Of a stretch of DNA of 64,000 bases, positions 9,249 to 18,083 are shown in pieces. The translations under genes and the position numbers were made by a program. Within the stretch, counting starts at the first letter, position 1. The number at the start of each line of letters is the position of its first letter. The DNA is taken from NCBI GenBank assembly GCA_032052615.1, contig DAMBWF010000002.1, positions 1-64,000 of the forward strand. The letters run 5' to 3'. Source of the DNA: Pseudomonas_T sp032052615 (lineage in GTDB: Bacteria; Pseudomonadota; Gammaproteobacteria; Pseudomonadales; Pseudomonadaceae). The notes under the pieces are model-generated. The model ran no database searches and was not told where the DNA came from. It saw nothing but the letters and a program-made list of their open reading frames with translations.

Positions 9249-9632
9249 GCCCCGGGCACCCCGTTGGCCAACCGGCTCGACGGGACACCGGGCTGCTGGC
9301 AGCGTGGCTCGACGTTAACGGTTGAAGCGCCTGGACGCTGGCGGTTCGTAATCGACCCGGCTGGAGCCGTATGGGGGGACAAGGTGTGTTCCGGAACGCC
9401 GCGGCCGGGGTGGACGCCGCGCCAGGAGGGCGACCCGAGGAACGCTCAACGATCTGCGCCTCCCCTCTTTATCCTTACCCGGTTTCGAGCTTGGCCTAGC
9501 GGAGGGCGGCCGTGCCAGGCACGGGCCTTCGCGAAGGCAGGGAAAGAAAGGCGTGCCCTGCGCATGTGTCGAAACCTTGCGGTGTTCGCTGGCCGCCAGG
9601 CTCTGGCGGTGCGCCTCGCCGGTGGCCCGCTG
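9249..9632. other. 384-bp gap between convergent kgtP and the CobW-type gene
   Basis: No gene is supported. A short perfect palindrome GCCTTCGCGAAGGC lies at 9525-9538, without a T-tract, so it is not a typical intrinsic terminator. Confidence 0.4.
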
Positions 9633-10655
9633 TCACTCGGTCCCGTCTCGCGTCGCCCCCAGGTCGGCGGTCAACCCCGATGCGTCTCGGGGAGTGGCGA
9701 AGATCAATTCCAGCCGCGAGTCCTGGCGCCATTCGCTGGGCCGCCAGACCAGCGTGTCCCCCTCCAAGGCGTTCGCCGACCACCACCCCTGGCTATCGCG
9801 AACCACCAGCTTGGCGCGACGCCAGGATAGCGTCCCCAGCCAAGCCGACAGCCGGGCCCGATCGAAGCGAACGCGGGGGTGCCAGCGCCAGCCGATGCTC
9901 CACCCTTCGGATGCTTCCCGCGCCTGGCAGACGGGCTGGGGCGGGTCTCGCCAGACGGCGGGCAGCGGCGCGGCGTCCGGCATGAAAGTCGGGAACCCCG
10001 GCGCACGAGCCGTGGAATCGTCGCCCGGCGATTCGTCGCCCGGCAGGTCGCCACTCAACGCAGGATCGTCCGGCAGGTCCGCCAGGGCCAGGCGACCGTG
10101 CGCGGTCCAGCGCAACGGCCGCGCCGGCAGGACACTCGTTACCCGGGCGCGGGCCTCGTCATCCAGCCCTTCGGCCTTGTTCAGCACCAGCAAGCCGGCC
10201 ATTCCCAGCGCCTCGCGCGAGGCCTCGGGCAGGTCCTGGCCACGCGCCAGGGCGGCGGCATCCAGCACCACGACGGGGTGGCGCACGCTCAACACTCCAC
10301 GCCAGGGCGGTTGGACCAACTGGCGCAGCAGATCGACGGGATGGCCCAGGCCGGACGGCTCGATCAGCAGGCGCTGCGGCCGCGCCCGGCGCAGCAGCCG
10401 CGCCAACCCCACCTGGAAGGGCACCCCGTTCACGCAGCACAGGCAGCCGCCGGGGATCTCCGCCAGGGCGACACCGGCTTCGTCCCGGGCCAGCAACGCC
10501 GCGTCCAGGCCGACTTGGCCGAACTCGTTCACCAGCACCGCCCAGCGCTCATCGGCCGGGCGCTGGTCCAGCAGATGGCGGATCAGACTGGTCTTGCCGG
10601 CGCCGAGGGAGCCGGCGATCACGTGGGTGGGCAGCGCGGCGAGCGGAGCGGTCAT
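9633..10655 (-). CDS. CobW/COG0523-family G3E GTPase, probable metal chaperone
   Basis: 340 aa from the ATG at 10655; an ATG at 10685 would add 10 residues. The Walker A motif GSLGAGKT is at residues 15-22, the metal-binding CxCC motif (C71, C73, C74) lies in GGCLCC, and the guanine-specificity motif is LNKAE. The C-terminal half is a divergent CobW C-terminal domain. COG0523 proteins load zinc, cobalt or iron onto client proteins. Which metal is involved is unclear, and no Zur box or paralogous zinc enzyme is evident next to it. It is divergent from the small secreted protein gene at 10721. Confidence 0.82.
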   Translation of the reverse strand: MTAPLAALPTHVIAGSLGAGKTSLIRHLLDQRPADERWAVLVNEFGQVGLDAALLARDEAGVALAEIPGGCLCCVNGVPFQVGLARLLRRARPQRLLIEPSGLGHPVDLLRQLVQPPWRGVLSVRHPVVVLDAAALARGQDLPEASREALGMAGLLVLNKAEGLDDEARARVTSVLPARPLRWTAHGRLALADLPDDPALSGDLPGDESPGDDSTARAPGFPTFMPDAAPLPAVWRDPPQPVCQAREASEGWSIGWRWHPRVRFDRARLSAWLGTLSWRRAKLVVRDSQGWWSANALEGDTLVWRPSEWRQDSRLELIFATPRDASGLTADLGATRDGTE

Positions 10656-10720
10656 GGCGATCCCGGGACGAGGAAAAGGCGACATGGTAGAGTCGCCGCG
10701 TCCAGTCGAGGAACCCGAAC

Positions 10721-11074
10721 ATGCGTGTGTGGTTGATGCCATTGTTGCTCGTCCTGTCGTCCCAGGCCCTGGCCGAAGCCTGCATGGTGCACAGCCAGGG
10801 CAATCAGGTGGACGTGAAGCTCTGCCAGCAGAACGTGAACATCCCTTCGCACCTGTTCCACGACGGCTTCTGCCAGCCTCAGTTGCAGGATCAGAAGGTA
10901 AACGTCAGCTATGCCGAGCAGTGCCCCACCGGCTCCTTCGGCGTCTGCCGCAACGCCCAGGTGGGCAACACGCCTTACCGGCAGGACATCCACTACTACG
11001 GCGTGGCCAGCGACGCCCAGTACCTCAAGCCCTTCTGCGAGCGCCAGAGCAAGGGTATCTGGATGGACCGTTGA
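10721..11074 (+). CDS. small secreted six-cysteine protein, unknown function
   Basis: 117 aa. A clear signal peptide (MRVWLMPLLLVLSSQALA) predicts export, leaving about 99 residues with six cysteines, which suggests disulphides in the periplasm. The start ATG has GAGGAA eight bases upstream. It is divergent from the CobW-type GTPase, with 65 bp between the starts, and this pairing hints at a link to metal homeostasis. I recall similar proteins in pseudomonads being named NADH:ubiquinone oxidoreductase without basis; nothing in the sequence supports an enzyme. Confidence 0.7.
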   Translation: MRVWLMPLLLVLSSQALAEACMVHSQGNQVDVKLCQQNVNIPSHLFHDGFCQPQLQDQKVNVSYAEQCPTGSFGVCRNAQVGNTPYRQDIHYYGVASDAQYLKPFCERQSKGIWMDR

Positions 11075-11092
11075 AACGCCCGGGTCATGGGG

Positions 11093-11106
11093 GTTTCACG
11101 TGGAAC
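11093..11106. promoter_or_regulatory. parS: candidate variant parS site
   Basis: GTTTCACGTGGAAC differs by one base from the 14-bp Pseudomonas parS core GTTCCACGTGGAAC seen perfectly twice near recF in this window. It lies 19 bp after the stop of the small secreted protein gene and about 36 kb from oriC. It could be a secondary ParB site or a chance match. Confidence 0.45.
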
Positions 11107-11167
11107 GTATTTATTCGAGCGTTTCATACGATAGCGACCACGTAGTACCGATCACTCTATCGAAGCG

Positions 11168-11755
11168 TCATCGAGAGCCCGCCATGCACGGCAATACCGA
11201 GCCGGCCGGTTCGGGGGGAAGCTGGAACGCCATGCGCAACGGCGCCCCCTTGGCAGGTGAGGCGATGAGCAAGCTGACCGATGTGTTGCGGGCCTCGCCC
11301 CAGGCCGTCCATTCGCTCCTCCCGGGAGTCCAAGCGAATTCGAAGGTATCGTTGACTTGGTAGGTGCCGGAAAGAGGGAACCGTGCCTCCTTGCCTATTC
11401 CTTCCAACGTCGCCAGTGGCGTCTCCTCCCCAATACCGCCGGGGCCCTCGAATGGGTCGAACTCGAAGTTCATGGCTTGGAAAGGCAATTGAACCTTCAC
11501 CCAGCGACTGCGCCGGTCATCGGTGCGACAACCCACTATCAGTCGGGCCTGACGGGTATCCCCTTCCACCCCACCCGTGCCGTTCAAGGCTACTTCGTGG
11601 AATGCCGGAGGGCTGTCCGGCGCCTGCTTCACCGGCGCCCAGCGGTTAGCGTCGGCCGCCGAAAGCGAAGCCTCCGGAATATCCAGTCCCAGGGCAAACA
11701 CGCAGCTCACACCGAATAGCACGCTTAATCCGACCAACCCTTTACTCGACGACAT
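11168..11755 (-). CDS. exported hypothetical protein
   Basis: 195 aa with a probable signal peptide (residues about 1-24, VGLSVLFGVSCVFALGL). The mature part has the pattern ARLIVGCRTDD...VKVQLPF...YQVNDTFEFAWTP, which loosely recalls the TagO/VasI type of beta-rich secreted proteins, but the similarity is too weak to name it. No T6SS genes are nearby. It is isolated between the secreted protein gene and a gene-poor stretch. Codon use looks like the host's. Confidence 0.55.
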   Translation of the reverse strand: MSSSKGLVGLSVLFGVSCVFALGLDIPEASLSAADANRWAPVKQAPDSPPAFHEVALNGTGGVEGDTRQARLIVGCRTDDRRSRWVKVQLPFQAMNFEFDPFEGPGGIGEETPLATLEGIGKEARFPLSGTYQVNDTFEFAWTPGRSEWTAWGEARNTSVSLLIASPAKGAPLRMAFQLPPEPAGSVLPCMAGSR

Positions 11756-12925
11756 GCAATTCTTTCATCGTTTTCCGGACGGGGGACGGGGCAGCACATG
11801 AATCGTCCTCCGCGTGAACGGCCCTTATTCGTGCCCACCTGTTATGGCTCATCCATTGATCCATCACGACAAACCGGAACCTCCTGCCCGAGATAAATAG
11901 CGGCAGGCGAGCGGCCGTCGGTATGGTTGTCATCGGTGCGCTCTCATCAAGGGTCGCGATCACAGTACCCGGCAGCATCGGAAGATCTCAATAACCTGCC
12001 GGCCACGGCGTTATTCCTTCTTCTAGGCGCCTTCGCCGAAGCCTGGATATTGGCAACCCATCGACCGGTGCCACGGTAGGCCCCAAAGCGGTTCTTTGGG
12101 GTGCGATATAAGCCTGGGGCATTCCGCAAAAATCATCATTATCTCCCTTCACTTTTTACCTTCCATGCACTTGGCAAAAACGGCGAGAACCTCGTCGCGC
12201 TTATCTCCATGACGGAGCGCAACGTTAAGCAGCTCATTCGCCGCCTAAGTTCATGCGCTTATCGCTCGTATCTTGGCTCTCTAGTGGTTTTCTTTCGGTC
12301 CCGTGATCCTTGACGGTGATCGGCACACCAGGATTGAGGGAGTCTTACGAGCCTTCTTCGCTCAAGCCGTGATCGACCGTCGACGATGCAGTAAGTGAGA
12401 AAGTGGGCCCGCTGGAAAGCAGCACGCGGTAAGGCATTAGGATGAAGGGCGGGCGGAGGACGCGTCACGCTCCGACACAAGTATTGAGTCGCCCGTGAAG
12501 AGGCGCAGACGTCCAGCGCGCGGTTGTCCGGGCGAGCCGGTGGGATGCGCAGTGTGCCCAGCCAGCGAGGTCGAAGGCCTGCTTGAAGCTCCTCCAAGGC
12601 GCCCAGAGACAGCGTCGGCACTGCGTGCCCACCTCTCACCGGGGGAGCAGATTCGCGAGAGGAAGCAGATATCGCCTTGAGGACACCCATCACTAGGAGC
12701 GTCGAGGGAACGATAGTGTGGACGGCGGCGAGGTGATCCGAAGGCTGGCGGGTCACCCGGCCTCTCGGCCTGGGTGCCGCCGTGGCCGTACAAGCCGACG
12801 ATCGGGCAAACAACCGAGCCCCGATATCACCCGTACCGAATGCCCGGGACATCGCTATGTCCTAGGCGGCACCCGATCCGTTCGGGCAGAGCGCCCGGCC
12901 TTTGGTATGCAAGGTGTTTATGGGT
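11756..12925. other. 1.17-kb stretch without a supported gene
   Basis: Frames on both strands are short or of low-complexity GC-rich type and match nothing I recognise. Part of it (about 12,080-12,300) is visibly more AT-rich. It contains an 8-bp perfect inverted repeat CCCCAAAG/CTTTGGGG with a 5-nt loop at 12081-12101 and no T-tract. It may be a decayed gene or an insertion scar. Confidence 0.5.
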
Positions 12926-13162
12926 TCAGGTTCGTTGCAGCAGCAGAGCGATGCGATCCTTGAGCAGGACTCGCTCGCGCCGCAGCCGGTTCAGCTCATC
13001 GTCCCTGGCGGGTTCGTCCAGCGCTTCCAGCGCCAGGATCCGGTCATCCAGGCGCCGGTAGTCGCCCACCAACCGGTCGAAGGCTGGGTCGGCCTTGATA
13101 CGCGCCTGGGCCTGGGAGTGGTACTCGGGAAAGTCCCGGCTGAGGTCGTGCTCGACGGGCAT
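12926..13162 (-). CDS. YdcH/DUF465-family small protein
   Basis: 78 aa from the ATG at 13162. It fits the DUF465 pattern: N-terminal EHDLSRDFPEYHSQ, a central DPAFDRLVGDYRRLDDRI and a C-terminal LRRERVLLKDRIALLL, forming an antiparallel helical hairpin or coiled coil. The family is widespread in proteobacteria and its function is unknown. A longer frame to 13183 would overlap the upstream gene, whose stop is at 13180; the inner ATG has GGAG upstream. The two genes are probably co-transcribed. Confidence 0.75.
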   Translation of the reverse strand: MPVEHDLSRDFPEYHSQAQARIKADPAFDRLVGDYRRLDDRILALEALDEPARDDELNRLRRERVLLKDRIALLLQRT

Positions 13163-13179
13163 GGCGCGCGCTCCGTTGA

Positions 13180-13575
13180 TCAAAACCCCACCGGGTGGTT
13201 CTCCTGGACGAAATCCAGGCGACTGCCCACGGACTTGACGAAGAAGGCGGCCAGCTCGGTCTCCAGCACGGCGCGGTTGATGGAGGCCGCGTTGGTGCGG
13301 ATTTCCTTGTTTTCCTCGTTCGGGCCGAAGGACTCGATATGGATCACCATGTGGCTGACCACATTGGATTTGAGGCTGTAGGAACTGATTTCCTTCTTGT
13401 CCTCGCCAAGGATCTTCAGTTGCAGGTAAGGGTTGCCGAATTCGTCGTCGTTCGCGGTCACCAGGGCGGACAGACCTTTTTCCCTGGCTTCCAGGGCGAC
13501 CCCTTCGAACAGGGGCTTGGCCACATCGTCGAGGGCCCGGAGAAAATCCGGGAGAAACTGTTCAGCGGAATTCAT
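13180..13575 (-). CDS. conserved hypothetical cytoplasmic protein
   Basis: 131 aa, acidic, with no signal peptide or membrane segment. Motifs visible include SALVTANDDEFGNPYLQLKI and SHMVIHIESFGPNEE. The ATG at 13575 has AAGGGG upstream; a TTG at 13596 in frame is less likely. It lies 17 bp upstream of the YdcH-type gene on the same strand. I do not recognise the family. It sits immediately outside the polysaccharide locus. Confidence 0.55.
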   Translation of the reverse strand: MNSAEQFLPDFLRALDDVAKPLFEGVALEAREKGLSALVTANDDEFGNPYLQLKILGEDKKEISSYSLKSNVVSHMVIHIESFGPNEENKEIRTNAASINRAVLETELAAFFVKSVGSRLDFVQENHPVGF

Positions 13576-13733
13576 GCCAGCGTTTACCCCTTGCAAGTGG
13601 ACGAGAGGAAGCCGGCCGGCCGCACCCGCGGCTCGGTGGCACTCTTTGGTTCAGTCCCCCAGGGGGCGGCGCAGTTCCATCCCCGGCCGCGATTGGGCTT
13701 GCCGTTTGTCCGAGGAAGGCGGCGCGCGCCGGT

Positions 13734-14984
13734 TCAGCGCGCCGGCGGAGTGACTTCCTCGGGCAGCTTGCCCGGGCCGGTGTTGGCCATGAGGTCTTCG
13801 AGGCGATCCACCAGGCGCTGGAAATCGAACTCCCGGCGGCTGTACTGGCGGGCGGATTCCCCCAGGCGGGCGCGGGCCTGGGGTTCCATGCTGGCCAGGC
13901 GCTCCACCGCCTCGGCCAGCCCGCGGCTGTCGCCCGAGCCGCAGGTGAGGCCGGCCTCGGCGTCGCGGATGACGCGCGCGCCCTCGCCGTCCAGCATGGC
14001 GACGATGGGCACGCCGGCGGCCAGGTAGGACTGCACCTTGCTGGGGATGGTCAGGGCGAACAGCGGGTCGGACTTGAGCGACACCAGAAGGGCGTCCGCC
14101 TGCCGGTGGAAGCGGGGCATTTCCTCGGGCGGGAAGGCGCCGGGCATGCTCACCCGCTCGTCCAGGCCGCGCCGGATAATCTCGCTGCGCAACCAGCCGG
14201 CGATGCGACCGTCGCCCACCAGGAACCAGTGGATATCGTCCCGGGCCTTGAGGCGTTCGATGGCATCCAATACCGCTGGGAAATCCTGGGCCTCGCCGAA
14301 GTTGCCCAGGTAGAACACCTTGAACTGCGACCCGCGCTCGGCCGGCGTCTCGCAGGCGAGCTCCGCCGGCTTGCGCGGCGCCTCGGCCCAGTTGGGCAGG
14401 TAGGAGATGGGCAGCCCCGGCGGCGACTGCCGGCGCAGCCGGGGAATGAAGGCCTGGGACTGGGCCAGCACGTGGTCGCTGTGGGCGTAGACCCAGGACA
14501 CGAAGCGGTCCACCAGCTTCAGCGCCAGCCGCGAGCGCACCACGCCGATGGCTTCCAGGGTGTCCGGCCACAAGTCCTGGACCCAAAACACCGTCGGCGC
14601 CCGCTTGAGCGCGCGCAGCACGACGCTGGGCAGGCCGATGGTGGCCGGCGACGGCTGGAACACCAGGATGCGGTCGAAATGCCGGCCCCGGAGTTTCCAG
14701 GCGCCGACCAGCGAGGCGCCCATGGCGAAGCTCAGGTAGTTCAGCACCAGCCGCAGCGCACCTTTGTGGCGGGGCAGCATGGGCACCCGCAGCACCTCGA
14801 TGGCCCCCAGTCGCGACCAGGCCTCGGGGTCGTGGCGGTATTCCGCGTAGACCTCACCCTGGGGGTAGTTGGGTCGTCCCGTGAGCACGCATATCTGATG
14901 TCCCCGGGCGGCCAGCTCCACCGCCAGTTCGTTGATCCGGAAATTTTCCGGCCAGAAATACTGGCTGAGAATCAGAATACGCAT
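13734..14984 (-). CDS. family 4 glycosyltransferase, WbuB/WbjE-like (probable N-acetyl-L-fucosaminyltransferase)
   Basis: 416 aa, GT-B fold. The N-terminus ILILSQYFWPENFRINELA and the internal VFWVQDLWPDTLEAIGV are typical of WbuB-type enzymes, which often sit directly after the UDP-L-FucNAc genes in O-antigen and capsule loci. The donor-binding half has FYLGNFGEAQDFPAVLDAI and PSKVQSYLAAGVPIVAM. It is last in the minus-strand operon, 6 bp after the FnlC gene. Substrate assignment rests on this linkage, not on specific residues. Confidence 0.78.
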   Translation of the reverse strand: MRILILSQYFWPENFRINELAVELAARGHQICVLTGRPNYPQGEVYAEYRHDPEAWSRLGAIEVLRVPMLPRHKGALRLVLNYLSFAMGASLVGAWKLRGRHFDRILVFQPSPATIGLPSVVLRALKRAPTVFWVQDLWPDTLEAIGVVRSRLALKLVDRFVSWVYAHSDHVLAQSQAFIPRLRRQSPPGLPISYLPNWAEAPRKPAELACETPAERGSQFKVFYLGNFGEAQDFPAVLDAIERLKARDDIHWFLVGDGRIAGWLRSEIIRRGLDERVSMPGAFPPEEMPRFHRQADALLVSLKSDPLFALTIPSKVQSYLAAGVPIVAMLDGEGARVIRDAEAGLTCGSGDSRGLAEAVERLASMEPQARARLGESARQYSRREFDFQRLVDRLEDLMANTGPGKLPEEVTPPAR

Positions 14985-14990
14985 GCTCGC

Positions 14991-16121
14991 TCATTCCTTG
15001 TGCCAGACCGTGCGGTTCACGTAGTCGGTATAACTGTGAAGGATACGCACGACCTTGTCGGAAACGTTGTCCACAGCATAGTCGCTCACCAGGCGCAGGT
15101 GCCGGTTCTCGCCCCGTCCCTGGTCGTCGAGGATCGCCAGCCCTTGCAGGACGCGCTCCAGGGACAGCCCGACCATCATCACCGCGCCTTCCTCGACGCC
15201 TTCGGGGCGCTCGTGGGCTTCCCGCAGGTTCAGGGCGGGGAAGTTCAGCAGGGAGGATTCTTCGGTGATGGTGCCACTGTCCGAGAGCACCGCCCGCGCC
15301 TCGCCTTGCAGGCGCACGTAGTCGAGGAAGCCCAGGGGCTTCATCAACTGCACCCGGGCGTCGAATTCCAGGCCCAAGGCGTCGATGCGCTTGCGGGTGC
15401 GCGGATGGGTGGAGACGATCACCGGCAGGCCGTTGCGCTGGGCCAACTGGTTCAGCAGGTCGGCCAGGTTGCGCAGTTGGCGCGGCGAGTCGACGTTCTC
15501 TTCCCGGTGCGCGCTGACCAGGTAGAACCCCCGAGGCGCCACACCCAGCCGTTCGAGCACATCCGAGGCGTCGATTCGCGGCCGGTAATAGGCCAGCACC
15601 TCGGCCAGCGGACTGCCGGTCTTGATCACCCGGTCCGGCGGCAGGCCCTCGCGCAGCAGGTATTCCCGGGCGATGGCGCTGTAGGTCAGGTTGATGTCGG
15701 CGATATGGTCGACGATCTTGCGGTTGATTTCCTCGGGTACCCGCTGATCGAAACTGCGGTTGCCCGCCTCCATGTGGAAGATCGGAATCTTGCGGCGCTT
15801 GGCGGCGATGGCGGCCAGGCTGCTGTTGGTGTCACCGAGGATCAGCACCGCGTCGGGGGCTTCCCGCTCCAGCACTTCGTCCACCGCGCTGATCACCTGG
15901 CCGATGGTGGCGGCCGGGGTGTCCCGGGCGGCGTCGAGGAAGTGGTCGGGCTTGCGCACCTCCAGCTCGCGGAAGAACACCTCGTTGAGTTCGTAATCGT
16001 AGTTTTGCCCGGTGTGGACGATGCAGTGGTCGCAGTACTCGTCCAGCCGCGCCATCACCCGCGACAGGCGGATGATCTCCGGGCGGGTGCCGAGAATGGT
16101 CATGACCTTGAGTTTTTTCAT
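14991..16121 (-). CDS. fnlC: UDP-N-acetylglucosamine 2-epimerase family, FnlC/WbjD/Cap5G-like
   Basis: 376 aa, the normal length. Non-hydrolysing epimerase motifs are present: GTRPEIIRLSRVM near residue 11, HTGQNYDYELNEVFF, LGDTNSSLAA, SAHREENVD and SDSGTITEESS. With FnlA and FnlB next to it, the likely step is C2 epimerisation to UDP-N-acetyl-L-fucosamine rather than to UDP-ManNAc. The start overlaps the stop of fnlB by ATGA, implying translational coupling. Confidence 0.85.
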   Translation of the reverse strand: MKKLKVMTILGTRPEIIRLSRVMARLDEYCDHCIVHTGQNYDYELNEVFFRELEVRKPDHFLDAARDTPAATIGQVISAVDEVLEREAPDAVLILGDTNSSLAAIAAKRRKIPIFHMEAGNRSFDQRVPEEINRKIVDHIADINLTYSAIAREYLLREGLPPDRVIKTGSPLAEVLAYYRPRIDASDVLERLGVAPRGFYLVSAHREENVDSPRQLRNLADLLNQLAQRNGLPVIVSTHPRTRKRIDALGLEFDARVQLMKPLGFLDYVRLQGEARAVLSDSGTITEESSLLNFPALNLREAHERPEGVEEGAVMMVGLSLERVLQGLAILDDQGRGENRHLRLVSDYAVDNVSDKVVRILHSYTDYVNRTVWHKE

Positions 16122-17026
16122 GGGGCCTCGCCGGCGGTGTCGCGCGCGGGCGCATACGCCTTCAGGTAATCGTCGTGCATATCGTGGACCAGTTGTTCCC
16201 AGGCGGGCGGCCGGTAGTCGAGGGCCTGGCGCAGGCGGGACGAGTCCAGCGAGCGGTCCAGACGCGGTTCCTCGACCCGCTCAATGGCCACGCGGTGCCC
16301 ATAAGCATCGGCCAGCAGGCGCAGCAGGCGGTCCTTGTCGATGGGCTCCACGCTCAGGTGATACAGCCCTTGCAGGGACGGCGCGGGAATCACCTTGTCG
16401 GCCAGCACCCGGGCGATCTCCACCGTGGGCAGGCCGGAGAACACCACGCCGGCGTAGCCGGACACTTGGCCGCGGGTGGACAGGAACCAGTCCACCAGGC
16501 TCACCCGAGTGGTCAGTTCGTGGCCGATCAGCGAGGTGCGCAGGGTCAGGTGGCCGCCGTAGTCCACTTCGCCCAGGCGCTTGGAGCGACCGTAGAGGTC
16601 GTCGGCGTCGGCCCGGTCGGCCTCGCGGTAGCCGCCACGGGCGCCCTCGAACACGCAGTCCGTGGAGATATGGATCAATCGCGCGCCGAGCGCGGTGCAG
16701 TATTCCGCCAGCCGATGGGGAAACAGCGCGTTGATCTCCACCGCGGCGCGGGGGCGCTTGGCCTGGTCGAGCTGCTTGATCAGCCCGATACAGTTGATCA
16801 CCACATCGGGACGCAGGCGCTGCAACAAGGCTTCCAGCGCTTCCGGGCGGGTGGCATCGAGGCCGCCGTGCAGACGGACCGCCGGCGGACACGGGTACCC
16901 CACCGGCAGGGCTTCGCCGCGCAAGGTGCCATGCACCTCATGGCGCGGGTCCTCGCCCAGCCGACGCAACAGGGTGTAGCCCAGCATGCCGCTGGCACCG
17001 ACGATCAGGATGCGGGTGGCGCTCAC
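16118..17026 (-). CDS. fnlB: SDR sugar-nucleotide reductase, FnlB/WbjC/Cap5F-like
   Basis: 302 aa from a GTG at 17026 that overlaps the fnlA stop (GTGA). RmlD-like Rossmann motif GASGMLGYTLLRRLG at residues about 9-23, catalytic YGRSKRLGEV (YxxxK) and HISTDCVFEG. It should reduce the 4-keto intermediate made by FnlA. Many Cap5F/WbjC proteins carry an extra C-terminal cupin domain; this 302-residue protein lacks one, like the shorter FnlB type. Confidence in the pathway role comes from the intact three-gene set. Confidence 0.82.
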   Translation of the reverse strand: MSATRILIVGASGMLGYTLLRRLGEDPRHEVHGTLRGEALPVGYPCPPAVRLHGGLDATRPEALEALLQRLRPDVVINCIGLIKQLDQAKRPRAAVEINALFPHRLAEYCTALGARLIHISTDCVFEGARGGYREADRADADDLYGRSKRLGEVDYGGHLTLRTSLIGHELTTRVSLVDWFLSTRGQVSGYAGVVFSGLPTVEIARVLADKVIPAPSLQGLYHLSVEPIDKDRLLRLLADAYGHRVAIERVEEPRLDRSLDSSRLRQALDYRPPAWEQLVHDMHDDYLKAYAPARDTAGEAP

Positions 17027-18057
17027 TGTTCGGGGTCCTGCAACTGGCCCTTGAGGGCGGCCTGGATGAACGGCAGGCGCAGCAGCAACACCTTGGTCTG
17101 CTCCACGGTCAGTTGTTCGGTGTTGTCCGAGTTGTAGTCGTGGGCGGTGGTGATGGTGGTCTCGCCGTCCTCGAAGAACTTGGCGTAGTTCAGGTCGCGG
17201 GTGTCCGGCGGAATCCGGTAGTAGCCGCCGAGGTCCTCGGCCAGGGCCATTTCCTCGCGGCTGAGCAGCGCCTCGCTGCGTTTCTCGCCGTGGCGGGTGC
17301 CGATGATCTTCAGCGGATGGCTCGGTGCCTTGAACAGTTCGCAGAGGGCCTTGGCCAAGGTGCCCAGGGAAGCGGCCGGCGCCTTCTGCACGAAGATGTC
17401 GCCATTGTGGCCGTGGGTGAAGGCGTACATCACCAGCTCCACCGCTTCTTCCAGGGTCATCATGAAACGGGTCATGAGCGGGTCGGTCAGGGTCAGCGGC
17501 TTGCCGGCGAGGATCTGTTCGACGAACAGCGGGATCACCGAGCCGCGGGAAGCCATGACGTTGCCGTAGCGGGTGGTGCAGACCACCGTGTCGCTGTTCT
17601 CCAGGGTGCGCGCCTTGGCGATGGCGACCTTTTCCATCAGCGCCTTGGAGATGCCCATGGCGCTGACCGGGTAGACCGCCTTGTCGGTGCTCAGGCAGAT
17701 CACCCGGCTGACCCCGCAGGCCTGGGCGGCGGCGAGCATGCACTCGGTGCCCAGCACGTTGGTCTTCACCGCTTCCATGGGATAGAACTCGCAGGACGGT
17801 ACCTGCTTGAGGGCGGCGGCGTGGAAGACGTAGTCGACCCCTTGCATGGCGCCATGCAGGCTCTGGTAGTCGCGCACGTCGCCCAGGTAGAACTTCAGCT
17901 TCGGGTGCGCGTAGCGCAGGCGCATGTCGTTCTGCTTCTTCTCGTCGCGACTGAAGATGCGGATTTCCCTCAGGTCGCTGTCGAGGAAACGGTCCAGGAC
18001 GGCGTTACCGAAGGAACCGGTCCCCCCGGTGATCAGCAGGCATTTGTCGTTGAACAT
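17023..18057 (-). CDS. fnlA: UDP-GlcNAc 4,6-dehydratase/5-epimerase, FnlA/WbjB/Cap5E-like
   Basis: 344 aa from the ATG at 18057. Glycine-rich NAD motif LLITGGTGSFGNAVL near residue 7, TDKAVYPVSAMGISKAL carrying the M/Y-xxx-K catalytic region of the FlaA1/PseB/CapE group, and YGNVMASRGSVIPLF. It converts UDP-GlcNAc to the 4-keto-6-deoxy-L-talo type intermediate, the first step to UDP-L-FucNAc. It is first of the tightly coupled fnlA-fnlB-fnlC-glycosyltransferase group. Confidence 0.88.
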   Translation of the reverse strand: MFNDKCLLITGGTGSFGNAVLDRFLDSDLREIRIFSRDEKKQNDMRLRYAHPKLKFYLGDVRDYQSLHGAMQGVDYVFHAAALKQVPSCEFYPMEAVKTNVLGTECMLAAAQACGVSRVICLSTDKAVYPVSAMGISKALMEKVAIAKARTLENSDTVVCTTRYGNVMASRGSVIPLFVEQILAGKPLTLTDPLMTRFMMTLEEAVELVMYAFTHGHNGDIFVQKAPAASLGTLAKALCELFKAPSHPLKIIGTRHGEKRSEALLSREEMALAEDLGGYYRIPPDTRDLNYAKFFEDGETTITTAHDYNSDNTEQLTVEQTKVLLLRLPFIQAALKGQLQDPEQ

Positions 18058-18083
18058 TCGGCTCTCTTTATGCGTACGTTCCA

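Noticed and set aside
9264..9830. 188-codon + strand frame after kgtP
   Set aside because: Runs antisense into the CobW-type gene; no ribosome site or motif.
12259..12852. 197-codon minus-strand frame in the gene-poor stretch
   Set aside because: Low-complexity, no start context, no recognisable domain.
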